From a virus, in IMG/VR virus record IMGVR_UViG_3300017763_004709, positions 1 to 64,000 of that record: a DNA stretch of 64,000 bases; one strand, 5' to 3'. The position numbers were made by a program, and so were the translations under genes. Shown piece by piece: positions 36,025-43,954 of this stretch. Within the stretch, counting starts at the first letter, position 1; the number at the start of each line of letters is the position of its first letter. The notes below the pieces were generated by a model that saw only the letters and a program-made list of their open reading frames with translations, was not told where the DNA came from and made no database searches.

Positions 36025-36787
36025 TTTCAACTACTCTGTCTACTGTTTCAAATTCTTTTTTGCCTATCCATTTATCCATGAATATTGATCTATTTATAGA
36101 CCATTTTTCTTGAAGATTCGGATTTTGAGCTAATAGTCTTTTGTTATCTTTTCCTTCAAAATGAAGTAACGGAATACCCGTTTGATAAATTTTATGGCCA
36201 GCGCGGCGGGCAGAAAGACACCAATCCACATCACGATAGTAAGTCCAATAGAACTCAGGATCAAAATTACCAACGGAATTCCTAACAGAAGCTTTGAGGT
36301 AAACTCCGCCCATAGTAACCCAGGCAACTTCTCTGACTTTGTCGTATTGGCCCTCATCGATTTCCAATTCTTGATTTGCTTTTCCATCATAGAGGTTAAG
36401 TCCTCCTCCGAAATGTACTGCTTCACCATTTTTACTAAATCTCCCACCAGCGTGCTGAATTATATATTTATTTTCCTCAGTTTTTTGAGGATATAAAAGT
36501 TTCATTCCAAATATATCAGCTTCTGGATATTTAACTACAGTATTTATTAATTCTGTATACCATTTATTTTCTGTATCCTCTTGAAGAGGCAACATATCTG
36601 CATGTAATATAATTACATCTCTATGCTTATGTTTATTCCATAGATACTGATAAGCCATATCACTGCCTATCTGACCTGTATCTTGCCAAAACTCATATTC
36701 AAGCTTCCATCCAAGGGCGGCTTTTAATTGTTGTATCTCTTGTTCAAATAAATAAGGAACTATAATAATAGGATTAGGAGTTGTCAT
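36017..36787 (-). CDS. GT2-like glycosyltransferase with GC-rich core
   Basis: A 256-residue enzyme. IGSDMAYQYLWNKH and DVIILHADMLPL (DxD-like) near residue 55, then WTYYRDVDWCLSARRAGHKIY, typical of GT2 catalytic ends. The region encoding residues about 120-200 (36181-36420) has about 43% GC by hand count, against about 30% on either side. That unusual base composition suggests a recombined segment. Confidence 0.72.
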   Translation of the reverse strand: MTTPNPIIIVPYLFEQEIQQLKAALGWKLEYEFWQDTGQIGSDMAYQYLWNKHKHRDVIILHADMLPLQEDTENKWYTELINTVVKYPEADIFGMKLLYPQKTEENKYIIQHAGGRFSKNGEAVHFGGGLNLYDGKANQELEIDEGQYDKVREVAWVTMGGVYLKASVRNSVGNFDPEFYWTYYRDVDWCLSARRAGHKIYQTGIPLLHFEGKDNKRLLAQNPNLQEKWSINRSIFMDKWIGKKEFETVDRVVENA

Positions 36788-37763
36788 TATAAATATCTAA
36801 CCAATTTTTAAATTCGTCTAATACGCTCTCAGCGCTATGAGTTTTAGTACAAGCAAAACTAGTACTAGTATGGGGGCAATGTCTGGGCCAAAAAGTAAAG
36901 TTAGCTGTGGGATTGCCAGGCTCTGTGTTAGTATCGGCATCTTTACTTAGTTTAGGAACTACACACTTAAAATCTCCACAATGATTATTAGTAGACGGTT
37001 TTATAGTTTTATGATATCCATCAGAATAAAACTCAGGACTATCGTACTCTGTAGGAAACACACTAGGAATACTAATAGTATTTACGTCCATAGCTGCCGA
37101 AGCATGCACTAAAGATCCTAAAGGAGATATAAATAAGTTTTGACGCTTTAATATCTGTAAAGATTGATATAAATTAAAATTTCCACACTCTATGCCTAAA
37201 AAAGATAGCTCATGTTCTATATTTTTATTAGTCAGTATCTCTCTTATGCCTTGTATTATATCTAATCTCATTGTTTCTGACTGTAATTTTCTATTCCAGT
37301 CTAAAGGGCCTGACATACCTATTCTTAATATTTTATCATCAGGCTTAACAGAGTCTATGTTTAGTATGGTGTTACCGTCTAAAAACTGATCTTCGGTAAT
37401 GTATTCTTTTATAGGTAAATTAGCACTCTTAGAAATTCCTAAATCTGAAAACCACCGCCAGTGTAAAAACATTTTATCTACTTTTTTAAACTGATCTTCG
37501 CTTTTATTTAAGTTTACGTTTTTTACTTGACCTCTATTATCAAATTCTATTAATCCTATAGAATCTAACCAAGGCTGTTTACTAATAACTTCTAAAACTT
37601 CTGATATACCACTAGGTTGTTCATGAGTAGTAAGCATAAAATTACTTCTTAAACAATAACTTACTAAATGATCAGGGTTATTTTCTTTATATCTTCTAGC
37701 AGCATTTATGCCTAGAATTACGTCTCCGAATGCTTGTGTGTTTGCAAATAGTACATGAGTCAT
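36774..37763 (-). CDS. GT9-like (heptosyltransferase-like) glycosyltransferase
   Basis: A 329-residue protein. The opening VLFANTQAFGDVILGINAARRY is the typical GT9 start (G-x-GD in other members). The second half contains LFISPLGSLVHASAAM, the nucleotide-sugar side with the conserved HxxxA. GT9 includes LPS heptosyltransferases; heptose-activation genes at 47-48 kb would supply such a donor. Motif support is moderate. Confidence 0.65.
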   Translation of the reverse strand: MTHVLFANTQAFGDVILGINAARRYKENNPDHLVSYCLRSNFMLTTHEQPSGISEVLEVISKQPWLDSIGLIEFDNRGQVKNVNLNKSEDQFKKVDKMFLHWRWFSDLGISKSANLPIKEYITEDQFLDGNTILNIDSVKPDDKILRIGMSGPLDWNRKLQSETMRLDIIQGIREILTNKNIEHELSFLGIECGNFNLYQSLQILKRQNLFISPLGSLVHASAAMDVNTISIPSVFPTEYDSPEFYSDGYHKTIKPSTNNHCGDFKCVVPKLSKDADTNTEPGNPTANFTFWPRHCPHTSTSFACTKTHSAESVLDEFKNWLDIYNDNS

Positions 37764-38791
37764 TTATTAAATAGCCTATCTGTCCATGTTTTAGGTGTTT
37801 TATCATTTATTATTTCTAAATCTATATGATAATCAAAGTCTCTAGTAGTTTGGTCTCTCATCCACACCACAGTATCTCTTATAGTTTCTTCAATATCTGT
37901 GTCTGCTTTATAGTTTAGTACGTCCTCTGCCTTATCAGTAGATACCCAAGCATTTTTTACTTCTCTAGGTCTTTCAGGAACAAAGTTTATTTCTGCAGTT
38001 TTGTTAAAATATTTAGCTACTTTATTTGCTAGTGCTGCTATAGAAGTTTCGGTTCCATGGCTAGGACCTATATTAAATACTTCTTTGCTTTCTATTTTAT
38101 CTCTTTTATTATAAACTGTTACAAAAGCTTCTACACAATCTTTTACATGAGAAAAAGATCTTTTTTGTGTTCCGTCACCATAAATATATACAGGTTTATC
38201 TTTAGATATTAGATTTGCAAAAATACTCATAACGTTTCTAAAAGGATCACTATAGCACTGATGAGGGCCGCACACATTATGAGGAACCATATGAAATACT
38301 TTTATTCCATGAATGTCACTCATTAAATTTAAATGCTGCTCTGCGTGTAATTTAGCTAAGCCATAAGGATCTACAGGATTAGGAGTATGATCTTCTTGAA
38401 AAGGAGGATTTCCTTCGCCATATCTTGCCATAGAAGTGGTATTTATAAACATAGGTACATTATTACTTACAGAAGCACTACACACAGAAGCTGTTCCTGC
38501 ATATATGTTCTCAACTATTTTTTTAGGAGAAAAAACACTTAATCCTTCGTGGGCTAAAGCAGCACAGTGTATTACAAGCACAGGAGAGTAAATACCCATT
38601 ACATTAGACAGCTCTTTAGTATCTAGTATGTCTTGCTCATAATAAAAAAAGTTTTTATTATCAGGCATGTTGGTTATATAGCCACCTATTAAAGAGTCTA
38701 TACCTATTACTCTGTACCCTAACTCTAAATACTTATAACATAGATGACTACCTATTAATCCTGCAGATCCTGTAATTACAACTGATTCCAT
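37760..38791 (-). CDS. NAD-dependent sugar epimerase/dehydratase
   Basis: A 343-residue SDR enzyme. Rossmann motif VVITGSAGLIGSHLCYKYLE at the N-terminus, then MARYGEGNPPFQEDHTP and the catalytic YGLAKLHAE (YxxxK, about 145-149). Similar to UDP-glucose 4-epimerases. It prepares nucleotide sugars for the adjacent transferases. Overlaps both neighbours by a few bases. Confidence 0.88.
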   Translation of the reverse strand: MESVVITGSAGLIGSHLCYKYLELGYRVIGIDSLIGGYITNMPDNKNFFYYEQDILDTKELSNVMGIYSPVLVIHCAALAHEGLSVFSPKKIVENIYAGTASVCSASVSNNVPMFINTTSMARYGEGNPPFQEDHTPNPVDPYGLAKLHAEQHLNLMSDIHGIKVFHMVPHNVCGPHQCYSDPFRNVMSIFANLISKDKPVYIYGDGTQKRSFSHVKDCVEAFVTVYNKRDKIESKEVFNIGPSHGTETSIAALANKVAKYFNKTAEINFVPERPREVKNAWVSTDKAEDVLNYKADTDIEETIRDTVVWMRDQTTRDFDYHIDLEIINDKTPKTWTDRLFNK

Positions 38792-39549
38792 ACGTCATTC
38801 CAATCTACTAAGGGGGTTACACAATTATCTTGTAGGTGTGTAGCAGTTCCAGGTAAAGGACAAACAGCTACATTCTGTCTAAAAGCTTTCCAGGTCCAAG
38901 AGTCGTCTGAAAACAAACCTGCTTGAAGTATAGAAAACTTAAAAGGTAAGAATGTTTTTCCTTTTGCGGCTAAAGTTAAAGTAGCACTGCTAACTGTTTT
39001 TAAGTGACAGTCAGGTCCTACTAATACTTCTACTGTTCTGTCTTTATCAAAATACCTATCTGGATAGTCATAAGGCAAATAAAAACCTTCATACCCTGCT
39101 TTAAAAACATTTTTCATAGTTTTTATGGCAGTTTTAGTATGAAGGTAATCGTCTTCGCATAAATATATTAGCTCTTCAGTATTTGCTTCTGCTATTTCTA
39201 TTAAATTTTCCATTAACGGAATACAAGTATTTATTGTAACAGGATGATACTGAGGATAAGGATGCTCCCCAAATGGGGGTACTTCAGTTCTGTTAGGTAT
39301 ATCTTTTATTTCTAATTTAGTAGGTATAGAGCAGGTTTCTCGCATCCAAGATTTAGTTTCTTCAGTAACTGTATCTGCTAATACTATAATCTTATCGTCC
39401 CAGCCTTCTAAATCTTGTTGTAAAGAAAGCCAACATTTTCTAAAGATTTCATCTTTCTTTTTTCCATTCCATCTAGCTTTATCTTGTGAGCCGTCTGATA
39501 TACTTCCTGGAGACTTATTAGCTTCTGAAGCTCTATATATTATTATCAT
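38776..39549 (-). CDS. Putative GT-A glycosyltransferase
   Basis: A 257-residue protein. IIIYRASEANKSPGSISDGSQ opens it; IYLCEDDYLH near residue 130 gives a possible metal site (EDD), and GLFSDDSWTWKAF lies toward the C-terminus. It lies between the epimerase and the acyltransferase-like gene. Family assignment is uncertain, but fold and setting both suggest sugar transfer. Confidence 0.5.
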   Translation of the reverse strand: MIIIYRASEANKSPGSISDGSQDKARWNGKKKDEIFRKCWLSLQQDLEGWDDKIIVLADTVTEETKSWMRETCSIPTKLEIKDIPNRTEVPPFGEHPYPQYHPVTINTCIPLMENLIEIAEANTEELIYLCEDDYLHTKTAIKTMKNVFKAGYEGFYLPYDYPDRYFDKDRTVEVLVGPDCHLKTVSSATLTLAAKGKTFLPFKFSILQAGLFSDDSWTWKAFRQNVAVCPLPGTATHLQDNCVTPLVDWNDVWNQL

Positions 39550-40142
39550 TTTGTTACTTTTTTTCTTGAGAAATTTCTATATTCATCAATAATACTTATA
39601 ATATAAGGATCTAAAGGTTCTATACCTTCTCTTACAAATTTTTCTATTTCGTCTTTTTGATTATTATTAAAGTTACTTTTATAAATAGAAGAACGATATA
39701 CTCCTCTTGTTTTAGAAGGATTACCAAACACTTTAGAGAAAGGTTTTACATCTTTTATTATGGGCGAAAATGTTCCTATAAAAGAATGACTACCTACTGT
39801 AGAGTAATTTTGTATATGAGCATTATACTCTATATAAACATTATTTTGAATAACACTATGAAAACCTAAGTAACAACAACCTGTTATAGTATTATTATTG
39901 CCTATCAAAGTATCACTATTAATAGTAGTACTTGGGCCTATATAATTGCCACTTCCTATAACAGTATTCTCTCTGTAACCAGTTGCGCAGTTAATAACAC
40001 ATGCTGAAAGTATGGTATTGTTTTTACCTAGAGATATTCCATATTTATCATCTTTTACTAAAAACACCACTGAAGGGTCAATAGTATTAGAAGAATCTAT
40101 AGAAAATTCTATAATAGCTTTGGAGGCAGAGTATACTTTCAT
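39546..40142 (-). CDS. Left-handed beta-helix acyltransferase-like protein
   Basis: A 198-residue protein made of hexapeptide repeats (VIGSGNYIGPSTTI, LIGNNNTITGCCYLG, VYIEYNAHIQ, HSFIGTFSPI) and ending KVFGNPSKTRGVY, as in sugar O- or N-acetyltransferases. A GTG at 40169 would also be in frame but lies in the 3' stem of the tmRNA, so the ATG at 40142 was preferred. It probably acetylates a sugar used by the adjoining transferases. Confidence 0.75.
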   Translation of the reverse strand: MKVYSASKAIIEFSIDSSNTIDPSVVFLVKDDKYGISLGKNNTILSACVINCATGYRENTVIGSGNYIGPSTTINSDTLIGNNNTITGCCYLGFHSVIQNNVYIEYNAHIQNYSTVGSHSFIGTFSPIIKDVKPFSKVFGNPSKTRGVYRSSIYKSNFNNNQKDEIEKFVREGIEPLDPYIISIIDEYRNFSRKKVTK

Positions 40143-40162
40143 AGTGCTATTCAAAATAATGA

Positions 40163-40446
40163 GTGTCACTTTTTCTGTTGCTAGGCAAGTGACCAGCCCC
40201 CTTAATCATGCAGCTAGTGCGTAATTAGATGGTGCAAAGTTATCGTTTGCGTTTGTAGTTTTTGGCTGAATATCGTAGGCCAACACGGTAATCTACTCTC
40301 ATCTCTACACACCTGTCGATCCTAGTTCAGCCCCATAAGAAACACACTTATCTTAATGTGTTTATGGTGGAGCTGTCGGGTACTGCCCCCGAGTCCAGTA
40401 TGTATGTTGAATTGTATCAACGATTACAAAAAAGAGGTTTAAAACG
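40163..40446 (-). ncRNA. ssrA: Circularly permuted two-piece tmRNA
   Basis: Read on the minus strand. The acceptor piece comes first: T-stem TCGGG / CCCGA with loop GGCAGTA, then acceptor strand CAGCTCC and ACCA, ending at 40365. A 30-base spacer (40335-40364) holds the hairpin AAACACA / TGTGTTT. The coding piece then starts with GGGGCTG at 40334, which pairs with CAGCTCC. The tag frame at 40206-40250 reads ANDNFAPSNYALAA followed by TGA. A final stem GTCACTT / AAGTGAC closes near 40163. This order is the alphaproteobacterial permuted form. The acceptor 5' end (about 40446) and the 3' end are estimates. Confidence 0.9.
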
Positions 40447-40461
40447 ATAGATGTATCGAAG

Positions 40462-40581
40462 TTAGTGACCCCTTAATTCCTTATTTATTTTTTGTCTTGT
40501 TTTCTTATTAGATAGTTGTTTTAGTTTCTTTTTCCATGCCCTAGATAGTGCATGAGGTATTACGCCGTTTTTAGGATTCAT
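40462..40581 (-). CDS. Small basic protein, 39 aa
   Basis: An ATG at 40581 with AGGAG upstream opens a 39-residue, strongly basic frame (SRAWKKKLKQLSNKKTRQK). It ends just before the tmRNA acceptor piece. The composition suggests RNA or ribosome binding. It follows another small gene by ten bases. Confidence 0.5.
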   Translation of the reverse strand: MNPKNGVIPHALSRAWKKKLKQLSNKKTRQKINKELRGH

Positions 40582-40591
40582 TTTTATACTC

Positions 40592-40759
40592 CTATAAAGA
40601 AACTATGCTAGTACTTCCTTTTTCCTTATTAATAATCTTACTATTATACTTTCTAAGCCTATTAAACTGGCTAGGCCGTCTATAGGGTGCAAACTTTAAA
40701 GGATTATTATGGAGTTTTTCTACAGCTTCATTGATAATTTTATCTTTTTCAGTATTCAT
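40592..40759 (-). CDS. Small basic protein, 55 aa
   Basis: A 55-residue frame starting at ATG 40759, with GAGAG upstream and a promoter in front. Sequence features: an N-terminal helix (KDKIINEAVEKLHNNPL) then basic FAPYRRPSQFNRLRKY. Unrecognised. It begins the short transcript leading into the tmRNA. Confidence 0.5.
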   Translation of the reverse strand: MNTEKDKIINEAVEKLHNNPLKFAPYRRPSQFNRLRKYNSKIINKEKGSTSIVSL

Positions 40760-40788
40760 GCGTTACTCTCTTTTTTATTATATAGTTA

Positions 40789-40818
40789 ATATTAACACTA
40801 AAAATAGTAGTTAGCAAC
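40789..40818 (-). promoter_or_regulatory. Promoter upstream of the tmRNA transcript
   Basis: Minus strand TTGCTA, 18 bases, TAATAT, 30 bases before the ATG at 40759. A TATAAT lies 13 bases further downstream but lacks a -35 box. Confidence 0.5.
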
Positions 40819-40830
40819 AAAAATTTAAAT

Positions 40831-41097
40831 TTAAGATTTGGAGTTTGGTGTATTTTTTTGCTTCTTTGTGTAGCCTGCTTTTCTTTCTAACTTTTGCATA
40901 AGAGCTTGTCTTTTAGCTTCTGCTTTTCTGTACCTAGCTTTACCAGCTTTTTTAGCTTCTCTAAGTTTTTCAGATTTAGAAACATAGTAACTTTGTCTTT
41001 TAGCATCTGTATAGAACCCATCGGCATTTAGTTTTCTCATCATAATTTTATATGCTTTAGAGACATCATTATTATATTTTTTTATACTTATTTTCAT
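40831..41097 (-). CDS. rpsU: Ribosomal protein bS21
   Basis: An 88-residue protein matching bS21: VSKAYKIMMRKLNADGF, then basic repeats SEKLREAKKAGKARYRKAEA. bS21 sits near the platform of the 30S subunit and affects mRNA choice at initiation. Phage copies are known and are thought to redirect host ribosomes. The ATG at 41097 overlaps the upstream stop as TAATG and has AAAGG. The C-terminal lysine-rich tail is longer than in many bacteria. Confidence 0.88.
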   Translation of the reverse strand: MKISIKKYNNDVSKAYKIMMRKLNADGFYTDAKRQSYYVSKSEKLREAKKAGKARYRKAEAKRQALMQKLERKAGYTKKQKNTPNSKS

Positions 41098-41405
41098 TAA
41101 TTTACCTTTATATAGTTTTGTATCCAAGAAGATAAGTGTCCTGCAGAATATTTACCTATAAGTTTGGATATAACTCCATTATTTTTAGTTACCACAAACA
41201 TAGGTGTTGTAATATTTTTTGAGAGGTCTGCACTGTTTACACTTTCTGTATTAATTCCTAGATCTTGCAGGGTGAGCAGTTCTCGTTGCACATAGGTTTT
41301 ATTAAATTTGTTAAAATATCCTGTAACCTTCTTCAACTTATTTCTCCTATTAGTCTGACACTTTTTAAGAGTAGACATATTTTGATTTAATTTTATTCTT
41401 GCCAT
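41097..41405 (-). CDS. Thioredoxin-fold-like protein without CxxC
   Basis: A 102-residue basic protein. The second half, TTPMFVVTKNNGVISKLIGKYSAGHL, resembles the cis-proline strand and last helix of thioredoxins, but no CxxC is present. It is coupled to bS21 by TAATG. The fold assignment is tentative. No ribosome site is seen before the ATG; a start nine codons later is possible. Confidence 0.4.
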   Translation of the reverse strand: MARIKLNQNMSTLKKCQTNRRNKLKKVTGYFNKFNKTYVQRELLTLQDLGINTESVNSADLSKNITTPMFVVTKNNGVISKLIGKYSAGHLSSWIQNYIKVN

Positions 41406-41456
41406 TTATAATTTTTCATGCTAATATTAATTTATAACAACAGGTAAGCAAATAAT

Positions 41457-41696
41457 ATGAAAGACTATCAGAATGAATTGAGCCGTTGTCTATCCGTAGT
41501 AAAGTGGAATCCTAATGAAGCACTCTCTGAGATGAACCTCTTAAGAGACGAAGCATTAAGTTCTCCTTTAAAAGAAAAACTTTGGAAGCGTAAGGCTCGT
41601 GAAATAAATAACTTTTTAGACTCTTTAGAAAACACACGTTACTATAAAGAATCTGAATTCTGGAAAAACTCAAAACCAAGTAGGTTAATAATATAA
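41457..41696 (+). CDS. Hypothetical protein, 79 aa
   Basis: First gene of the right-hand plus-strand block. Acidic, helical protein with SVVKWNPNEALSEMNLLRDEA, unrecognised. GGTAAG lies upstream of the ATG. Its TAA overlaps the next ATG as TAATG, so the two are translated together. Confidence 0.6.
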   Translation: MKDYQNELSRCLSVVKWNPNEALSEMNLLRDEALSSPLKEKLWKRKAREINNFLDSLENTRYYKESEFWKNSKPSRLII

Positions 41697-42031
41697 TGAA
41701 TAAGTATCAACAAGACTTTAACTCTTTGAAAACACTACTAGCTAACTCTTTTAACTCTGTAGAAGATGTTGTAAAGTTAGTTAAACCACTTTTATTAAAG
41801 ATGAATAATCCAACCTTTTATAAAAAGTATTTATACACTAAGCCCGAAGAGGCTTACGGGGGAGTAGGGAGTTATTCCAACAATATGTTTACCATATTTA
41901 CTAACGAGTGTATCAAAATTATTAATGAATGTCAAGACTTAAATGAAATGCTCAGGAAGCTACAAGTAGAATACTCATGGACAAATCGACACTCCGAGCC
42001 CTACTGGTTTAAAAATACAAAAAATACTTAG
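41696..42031 (+). CDS. Hypothetical protein, 111 aa
   Basis: Helical protein, unrecognised. Distinct segments are PEEAYGGVGSYSNNMF near residue 50 and YSWTNRHSEPYWF near the C-terminus. Followed by a terminator, so it ends a two-gene early operon. Confidence 0.6.
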   Translation: MNKYQQDFNSLKTLLANSFNSVEDVVKLVKPLLLKMNNPTFYKKYLYTKPEEAYGGVGSYSNNMFTIFTNECIKIINECQDLNEMLRKLQVEYSWTNRHSEPYWFKNTKNT

Positions 42032-42049
42032 TATAAGTTCAAATAAAAT

Positions 42050-42080
42050 CAGCTGCAGACTACTCTTGCGGCTGTTTTTT
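42050..42080 (+). terminator. Intrinsic terminator
   Basis: CAGCTGC / GCGGCTG seven-pair stem (one G-U) with an eleven-base loop and then six T residues. Confidence 0.8.
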
Positions 42081-42102
42081 ATTAACATAAGGGGAGTAGT
42101 GT

Positions 42103-42576
42103 ATGATAAAATCAATAACTATTTTTTTATTATTACTTAGTGCAAAGACAGTGCTGGCAGATACGAGTAAAGAAATAGAGTGCTTAGCAAAGAATATTTA
42201 TTTTGAAGCACGCAATCAGTCAGTAAGAGGTCAAATAGCTGTAGGAAACGTAACCATAAATAGGGTAAAAGATAGTAGATTTCCAAACTCAGTATGTAAG
42301 GTCGTAACTCAAGCCAAAAAAGACAAAAATAATAATATAATACTTAACAAATGCCAATTTAGCTGGTATTGTGATGGAATAAAAGATACTATGTTAAATA
42401 AAGAGGTAAAAGAATTTTCTTTTAAACTTGCTAAAGCGTTAATTTTAGGGCAAATATCAGACGTAACACACAACTCAACGCACTATCATAGTAAAAAAGT
42501 CAAACCTTATTGGAGTAGCCATCTATCAAAAACGGTTACTATAGAGGATCACCATTTTTATAGGTGGGAAAAATAA
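42103..42576 (+). CDS. SleB-type cell wall hydrolase with signal peptide
   Basis: A 157-residue protein. Residues 1-19 form a signal peptide (ITIFLLLLSAKTVLA). The domain has CLAKNIYFEARNQSVRGQIAV, with the catalytic Glu in FEAR, and later CQFSWYCDG and VTHNSTHYHS, as in the hydrolase-2 family. It probably acts as a peptidoglycan hydrolase, either the endolysin exported by Sec or an entry enzyme. GGGGAG precedes the ATG. Confidence 0.85.
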   Translation: MIKSITIFLLLLSAKTVLADTSKEIECLAKNIYFEARNQSVRGQIAVGNVTINRVKDSRFPNSVCKVVTQAKKDKNNNIILNKCQFSWYCDGIKDTMLNKEVKEFSFKLAKALILGQISDVTHNSTHYHSKKVKPYWSSHLSKTVTIEDHHFYRWEK

Positions 42577-42586
42577 AAATTTAAGA

Positions 42587-42616
42587 TTGACTAACATAAT
42601 AAGCGTTTGGTACAAT
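42587..42616 (+). promoter_or_regulatory. Promoter for a near-leaderless transcript
   Basis: TTGACT, 18 bases, TACAAT. The expected start site is at or within a base or two of the ATG at 42622. Confidence 0.55.
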
Positions 42617-42621
42617 AAAAA

Positions 42622-42933
42622 ATGATAGAAGAAAGTAGTTTAAGCGATGATGTTAAAAAGAATATAAACTGGCTGCACGAAAGGTCGCAAAAAACAAAAA
42701 GTGATCTAGAAACACATGAAGCTGTGTGCGCAGAACGTTATATTCACATTAGTCAATCTTTATCGGCTCTAAGTGAAAGTATAGAGCAAAGTAATAAAAG
42801 AATACAAGAACTTCATGATACTGTGTCTGCTAGTAAAGTAAGTTTAAAAACTCTAATGTTCATAGGTTCTTTCATATTAGCAATTTCAGGATTTATTTAT
42901 ACTATTATAGGAATAATTAATCAAGCACAATGA
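42622..42933 (+). CDS. Membrane-anchored coiled-coil protein, XhlA-like
   Basis: A 103-residue protein. Residues 10-70 are a charged helical region with heptads (SLSALSESIEQSNKRIQEL), and residues about 77-97 one membrane segment. This layout recalls haemolysin XhlA-type holin partners. It follows the SleB-like hydrolase, which supports a lysis role. No ribosome site is present; translation may be leaderless. Confidence 0.5.
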   Translation: MIEESSLSDDVKKNINWLHERSQKTKSDLETHEAVCAERYIHISQSLSALSESIEQSNKRIQELHDTVSASKVSLKTLMFIGSFILAISGFIYTIIGIINQAQ

Positions 42934-43274
42934 CTAAAGAAAAAGAATTATTAAAATATCTATTATCTAGTCCTCCTATGGATGTTTACAATGAGGATAA
43001 CATGGATATTCAAGAAAGTAATTTAGAGTTAGTAGAGCCCAGACCTATTAAAGCTAACGAAGAAGAACTAGAATCTAGAGAAATAGGTTCGGCTAACTTA
43101 TTTTTGGCTTCTGCATTTTTGAGCACTATAAACGACATAGATTTACCGGCTAAATCAGACGAAGACGTAACTAAAGCTCAAAAACTATGGCAACAATGGA
43201 TGACAGAGCTTAAAGAAGATAACTTCTTACGAGAAAAACCTAATACGTTACGAGAAAGTTTTAAAATTGTTTAA
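42930..43274 (+). CDS. Hypothetical protein, 114 aa
   Basis: Acidic protein, unrecognised. Its start overlaps the upstream stop as ATGA and its end overlaps the RecB-like nuclease by eight bases. The C-terminal half (KAQKLWQQWMTELKEDNFL) is helical. It may be an accessory protein of the nuclease. Confidence 0.55.
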   Translation: MTKEKELLKYLLSSPPMDVYNEDNMDIQESNLELVEPRPIKANEEELESREIGSANLFLASAFLSTINDIDLPAKSDEDVTKAQKLWQQWMTELKEDNFLREKPNTLRESFKIV

Positions 43275-43953
43275 CTATGAAAAGTGTTTAGAAGCGTATA
43301 ACATAGATAGAGAGTCTGGAAGAGTATACAAAACTCCCGATGGCGAGTACCCTAGTATAACTACTATTTTAGGAGCGACTTCGAATAATTCTTTTTTACA
43401 TAAGTGGAGAGAAAGAGTAGGCGAAGAAGAAGCTAATAGAATATCTAAAGAAGCTACTGATAGAGGTACTGCAGTACACGACTATATAGAGCAGTACTAC
43501 TTACAAGAAGATAGAGTTTTTAGCGACTGGTTTGTATCTTCTGGACTTTCCAAAGAGCCAAGAAAAATTAAACAACCTGCTAGAGACATTATAAAAGAAT
43601 GTGATAGAAATAACTTTACTCCCTATGCTCAAGAAATACCTTTATGGCATCCCAAACTAAAATTTGCCGGAAGAGTAGATGGCATTGGGTTATGGAATGG
43701 TGTACTATCTATAATAGATTTTAAAACTTCAAAAAAGAAAAAATACACCTCTCAAATAAAAAACTACTATATACAAGCTACTGCATATGCTGTTGCCCAT
43801 AATTATTTATTTAATACTGCTATAAATAATTTTTCAATAGTTATTGGAGTAGACGAAAAAGAATCTCAATGTTTTACAGGTAAAGTAGTAAATTTTATAC
43901 CTGAGCTTAAATATAGGGTTAGATCTTTTTATAGTCAACAGAAAGGAAGTTAA
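43267..43953 (+). CDS. RecB/Cas4-like PD-(D/E)XK exonuclease
   Basis: A 228-residue nuclease. It reads YPSITTILGAT near residue 28, RGTAVHDYIEQYY (the H of the RecB motif) near 75, KFAGRVDGIG and SIIDFKTSKKKK (catalytic D...DxK) near 140-160, then YYIQATAYAVAH (the Q/Y helix). Such enzymes digest DNA ends. The TTG at 43267 is the probable start, overlapping the upstream gene. Confidence 0.82.
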   Translation: MFNYEKCLEAYNIDRESGRVYKTPDGEYPSITTILGATSNNSFLHKWRERVGEEEANRISKEATDRGTAVHDYIEQYYLQEDRVFSDWFVSSGLSKEPRKIKQPARDIIKECDRNNFTPYAQEIPLWHPKLKFAGRVDGIGLWNGVLSIIDFKTSKKKKYTSQIKNYYIQATAYAVAHNYLFNTAINNFSIVIGVDEKESQCFTGKVVNFIPELKYRVRSFYSQQKGS

Positions 43954-43954
43954 T

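Noticed and set aside
36130-36496. Long open frames on both strands inside the glycosyltransferase gene at 36017
   Set aside because: They arise from the GC-rich patch, which has few stop codons in any frame; the proteins lack family features.
40143-40169. GTG start for the beta-helix acyltransferase
   Set aside because: The GTG lies within the AAGTGAC strand of the tmRNA end stem, and the ATG at 40142 gives a complete protein.
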